The position numbers and the translations under genes were made by a program. DNA of 64,000 nucleotides from Sebastes aleutianus (Eukaryota; Chordata; Actinopteri; Perciformes; Sebastidae). The stretch is taken from assembly GCA_916700875.1 (NCBI GenBank), contig CAKAKS010000062.1, forward strand, positions 17,629,626 through 17,693,625, in the 5' to 3' direction. The notes under the pieces were generated by a model. It saw nothing but the letters and a program-made list of their open reading frames with translations, had not been told where the DNA came from and searched no databases. Below are positions 60,051 to 64,000 of this stretch, piece by piece (position 1 is the stretch's first letter; each line of letters opens with the position of its first letter).

Positions 60051-60541
60051 TTGTTTTTGTCTCAAAAGCAAATAAAACATTAAGCAAATCTAACAAGTTG
60101 TTTGTCTGTAATTATACCACCAAAACATGTATTTGAGATTAAAAAAAAGATATCAAGACTGGTCTTTAGACACACAATGAGGAACAGTAGCACTGATGAA
60201 ATGTGGTACCAGGGGATAAATTATCATTAAAAAAGATAGCCCAGAGGAAGAACATGAGATATTAAAGATGAACCACCGTTGCCTATATTAAAATAAATCA
60301 ACAAAACAATGTTTTGATTATAATACTGTTGTTGTTATTGTTGGTATAAGTATAGTGGAAACAGTTCAAGTTGCCTATGTATAAAAAGAAAGCTCCACAG
60401 AGTGAACTGTTGTTATTAAATGCTCATGAAAAATACATTTTAAAGGGAAAAAGTTGGCAAATATCAGCTTTACTGTGTCTAAAGTCACAGTTTTTCTTGC
60501 GGTCTTCTGCTTCATGAACATCATTAAGCAAATGCCAAAAG
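60051..60541 (+). repeat. Inverted orphan copy of the beta-globin 3' flank
   Basis: TTTTTGTCTCAAAAGCAAATAAAAC, AACAAGTTGTTTGTCTGTAA and TTGGCAAATATCAGCTTTAC are reverse complements of the flank at about 34905-35375 (and its copies after alpha2 and alpha3). A poly(A) hexamer AATAAA lies at about 60070 on the + strand. The beta coding body expected on its left is absent; the match stops at a TA tract. Confidence 0.85.
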
Positions 60542-60598
<57 letters not shown>

Positions 60599-60910
60599 AA
60601 TGAAAATATCACGTCATAATAGTAATATTTAAATATTGAATACAAAATATTACTATAGTTTATGTTTTTGGAAATATAATAACAATAATTGTTATTGCAA
60701 TTATTATTATGTTATATAAGATTTAATCTATTTAAAAAGACTCAATATTATTATTATTAATAATAATAATAATAATAATAATAACTTGGTTATATATATA
60801 TAATAAATTGTAATAATAATAACAACAACAACAACAATAGCAATAATAAAGTATGCACACTCAATTTCAGTTTCATAAATGAACAGGATTTGACTTATCA
60901 TTAACTTGTG
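60542..60910. repeat. TA and TAA microsatellites upstream of alpha6
   Basis: A TA tract at about 60543-60598, then (TAA)n and (CAA)n tracts at 60750-60850. No beta gene is found between here and the alpha6 promoter on the minus strand. Confidence 0.85.
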
Positions 60911-60989
60911 GTGTGGTCTTCATGAGAAGTTTATCTCATGCTGACTGCAGCATAAATCTGGAAGCTGTCCAGCTATTCTGCATCATATC

Positions 60990-61082
60990 TAGGAGGTGCC
61001 CGGGCGTGCCCATGCCCTGTTTCATGTATAAAAGGCCCAAATTTTTGCTGATCGCCATTGAACCAAACAATCATCAGGCAAG
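60990..61082 (+). promoter_or_regulatory. alpha6-globin promoter
   Basis: GGGCGTG (GC/KLF-like, variant of GGGTGTG) at 61002-61008 and TATAAAA at 61027-61033, 56 bases before the ATG. The spacing and the CATGCCCTGTTTCATGTATA context match the other alpha promoters. Confidence 0.8.
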
Positions 61083-61753
61083 ATGAGTCTCTCAGACACG
61101 GACAAGGACACAGTCAGGGCTTTCTGGAATAAAGTGTCTGGCAAGGCAGAAGACATCGGCAACGATGCTCTATCCAGGTACATATGACTGACCTGCACCT
61201 AAAATATCTCTTCATTTTTTATTACTTATTCACTCACTCACTCACATTTCTTCCCCACAGGATGCTGGTGGTGTATCCGCAGACCAAGACTTACTTCTCC
61301 CACTGGGCGGACTTGAGCCCCGGCTCTCCGCAGGTGAGGAAGCATGGATTGATTGTGATGGGTGGAGTCGGAAGGGCTGTGACCAATATCGACACCCTGA
61401 ATGCTGGTCTTCTGAGGCTCAGTGAGCTGCATGCCTTCACTCTGCGTGTGGACCCTGCCAACTTCAAGGTATAGAGTTCAGTGATGCTGATTAGCACAGA
61501 GATAGAAGAGAAAACCAGTGACGCACCAGATGTTAGTTTGGTGTTCTTTGGCCTCTTCATATTTGGTGTCATACACTCTTATGCATGATCATTATGTTAA
61601 TTCCACTATATGCTCTTTTCACAGCTCCTCGCTCACTGCATGCTTGTTGTCCTGGCCATCATGTTCCCCGTGGAGTTCACCCCTGAGGCCCATGTGTCCA
61701 TGGACAAGTTCCTGGCTGCCCTGGCTCGTGCCCTGTCTGAGAAGTACAGATAA
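61083..61753 (+). CDS. hba: Alpha-globin gene 6 (most diverged alpha)
   Basis: Exons 61083-61177, 61261-61468 and 61625-61753 encode 143 residues. The start MSLSDTDKDTV lacks the extra Thr of alpha1-alpha5, so exon 1 is 95 bases, the general vertebrate length. Distal His60 (VRKHG) and proximal His89 (SELHAF) are present. It is the most diverged alpha here (WADLSPGSPQVRK, NIDTLNAGLLR, LLAHCMLVVLAIMFPVEF). This could be a stage-specific chain, but sequence alone does not tell. AATAAA is at 61816-61821. It is tail-to-tail with beta6. Confidence 0.95.
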
Positions 61754-61829
61754 ACTGTCAGCAGAGGACGGACAGCATGCATGCAGGATAAACACCCTGC
61801 CAGTCTGAATATGATAATAAAAGATCAAA

Positions 61830-63120
61830 TGCAATCAAACTTTTTGTTTGTGTGGTGTTGAATTTCTCTCGTGCAGATATACAGATTAAAATGGTCTCAA
61901 GTTCAAGTTGGAAAAATTCAGAAGGTTTTTTTCCACACAAAGCAATTACACTGTTTATGAATCAGGGTTAAAACAGAATTTGAATATGCCAGAATGAATA
62001 CAGAAGTATTTTAAAGACTTTTCACACATTAAACCGAAGAACAAGATTTTAAATAAAAACCAGTATTAATAAGAGCTTATTCCAACAACATATTGTATAA
62101 AGAGTAATCTCAATATGCCAAAAATGTAGCCTACTGTTCAGTGGCATTATGCGCTTTTGTCAAAGTTACAATGTCACAATGTAAAAATAAGAAAAGTAGG
62201 CTAAAGGTCCTGCATTCAAAGTTTTTATTAGGCAGAATTATGCATTCAAATACTCGTTATGAAGAATGGCTTTCAAAATGCTATATGATGATGTATTATA
62301 ATAATAAAAATAATAAATAATAATAAAACCAATAGAATATTTTTTTATTATTATTATTATTATTTATATTATTATTAGTAGTAGTATTGGTGCATCAATA
62401 TTTAACTACTGGTGATTAATAATGTGTCATATTATTATTATTATTAGCTCTTATATATTTGTGTATATATTTACAAGTAGATATAGTTATTTTTTATATT
62501 GTATTACCATAAATTGTAATACGCGGGGTCTCCATGCACATCTATCTATCTATCTATGCTGTGTGTTGTTTATATACTTTAGTCACTTCATTAGTGCTAA
62601 TAAACTAAACTCAAACTAAAGTAGTTCTGTTGGGATTTGTGCTTTGCTTGAATATTTTCATTTTTAGCCTCTCCAACATTTCAGAGAGAAATCTTATAAT
62701 GTAATAATCATACATATAATACCCTGTATAATTATTATAATACATCATAATGTAACACTTTGAAAGTGGTCATTCTACATGAGTACTTTTACTTTTGATA
62801 CTTGAGTGCATTATTGCTGATGATACTAATGTACTTTTATTTAAGTAAAAAAAATATACATAATAATAGGATTATAATTTAATGCATGACTTTTACTTGT
62901 CTTATTTTTACATTGTGGTATTGAAACTTTGAATGGATTTAAATACCTCCTTCACCAGTGAACATACGTAACTACACAGTGTGACAAAGGCTTTTCACCT
63001 TTGACCTTTAAACTGTGTTTAAGGGGGAAAGACACAGGCAACAACTTCTTAAATATGCTTCTTAATTATGTACGCCTTTGAGACATGACCAAAACAATAG
63101 AGTTTGTTAGATTTGCATAT
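61830..63120. other. alpha6-beta6 intergenic region, no gene recognised
   Basis: AT-rich, with (ATT)n tracts at 62290-62440, a short (CTAT)n at 62541-62556 and a fragment resembling the ACTTTTACTT dispersed repeat at about 62780-62900. It lacks the GTGCAGTGTGTAG and TTGCAGCC repeats found in the alpha1-alpha3 units. Confidence 0.55.
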
Positions 63121-63195
63121 TGTTTTTATTTGGTTTTGAGACAAAAACAAAGAGCTTTTGATGATCAGCATGTGATGGTCTTCTGTTGCAGCTCT

Positions 63196-63914
63196 CTAGT
63201 GGTACTGCTTTCCCATAGAGGCCACCACCACGGACAGGAACTTCTGGAAAGTTGCCTGAATCTCACCAGTGAAGGCATTACCCAACCGACCAGCAACCAC
63301 AATGGTGAAGCAGTCAGACAGGAGCTGCAACACAACAAGCATCAGAAAAAAACATCAACAACATGAAAGGTTGGTCATTAATTGCTGATCATGAATAGTT
63401 TCCACATCTTTACCCTGAAGTTGTCGGGGTCCACGTGCAGTTTCTCTGAGTGCAGCACGCTCAGCTCGGCGTAGGTCTCCTTGATGTTGTCCATGTTCTT
63501 CACTCCCCGGTCCAGACCGTGGAGGATAGTGGTTCCGTGCTTTGCCACCATTTTATTTCCCATGATGGCAGCTGCGTTGTAGAGGTTTCCAAAGTTGCCG
63601 AAATACCTCTGAGTCCAGGGGTAGACGATCAGGCACCTGAGGAGACAAGTAAAAACATGCATAACTCACAATTTTACAATAATAATAAGTAAAAGTCATG
63701 CATTAAATTATAATTCTATTATTATGTATATTTTTTACACTTTTTTTTTTTTTTAAATGCCTCATGCTTTTGCACATTCATGTTAAAGGTAAACACATAA
63801 GATCAGAAAAAAGATGCCTCACCTGGTGAGAGATGCAGGGCCCACCACATCATACTCCATCTTGGAGAAGATGTCCTGGATGGTTGCGCGCTCGACGTCT
63901 GTCCACTCGACCAT
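63196..63914 (-). CDS. hbb: Beta-globin gene 6
   Basis: Exons 63914-63823, 63636-63414 and 63324-63196 encode 147 residues starting MVEWTDVERATIQ. It resembles beta4 (DIFSKMEYDV, SDCFTIVV, GEIQATFQ, SMGKQYH with Lys143) more than beta1-3, and has CLIVYPWTQ and IMGNKMVAKHG. His63, His92, Ser93 and His146 (mature numbering) are intact. The poly(A) signal is at 63125-63130. It is the last gene in the window. Confidence 0.95.
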
Positions 63915-64000
63915 GTTTGCTGGCTCTAGATCTGTGTCACTAGTACTTGTGTAGGTCAGTACCAGATGCAACTTTTAAAAGAAACCATCTAACTCCTCCC
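63915..64000 (-). promoter_or_regulatory. beta6 5' UTR and TATA-like box, cut by window end
   Basis: TTTAAA at 63974-63979 (minus-strand TTTTAAAAG context) at the same distance from the ATG as in beta1-4. The CCAAT and GATA sites expected further out lie beyond the window. Confidence 0.7.

Overview
This window is vertebrate nuclear DNA, most probably from a percomorph teleost. The evidence is intron-containing genes with GT-AG junctions, fish-type alpha- and beta-globin chains, fish Tc1-like transposons and many dispersed teleost repeat families. No bacterial gene, CRISPR array or viral gene was seen.

Left half (about 0.4-25.5 kb, + strand): one gene, kank2. A likely noncoding first exon ends at 546. 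A 16.7-kb intron full of nested non-autonomous transposons follows. Eleven coding exons (17259-23893) join in frame to a 1024-residue KANK2 with a talin-binding KN motif, coiled coils, a long Ser/Thr-rich linker and C-terminal ankyrin repeats.

Middle (25.5-33 kb): a degenerate repeat, then a 2.5-kb minisatellite of about 105 24-bp units. Each + strand unit contains AATAAA or ATTAAA. After it come a possible noncoding first exon, decayed LINE fragments and unassigned sequence.

Right half (33-64 kb): a haemoglobin cluster with six alpha genes on + and six beta loci on - (five intact, one truncated). In order they are alpha1, beta1, alpha2, beta2, alpha3, beta3, alpha4, beta4, alpha5, beta5-pseudogene, alpha6, beta6. 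The first four beta loci are head-to-head with the next alpha gene across 0.8-1.3 kb of shared upstream DNA carrying GATA, CCAAT, CACCC/KLF-like and TATA-like motifs. Units around beta1/alpha2, beta2/alpha3 and beta3/alpha4 are near-identical tandem duplicates of about 4.47-4.48 kb. The kank2 neighbour matches the teleost 'MN' globin locus. Alpha and beta chains would assemble into alpha2beta2 haemoglobin in red cells; promoter pairing suggests balanced expression.

The cluster records its own rearrangement. Alpha4 has an alpha2/3-type body with an alpha5-type 3' flank. Two dead Tc1 copies sit at equivalent places and share a frameshift. Beta5 is cut off by a TA microsatellite. A 490-bp inverted piece of beta 3' flank lies alone upstream of alpha6. 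A 27/30-bp minisatellite replaces part of the alpha4 downstream flank. Family assignments of repeats are from memory of sequence types; no search was run.
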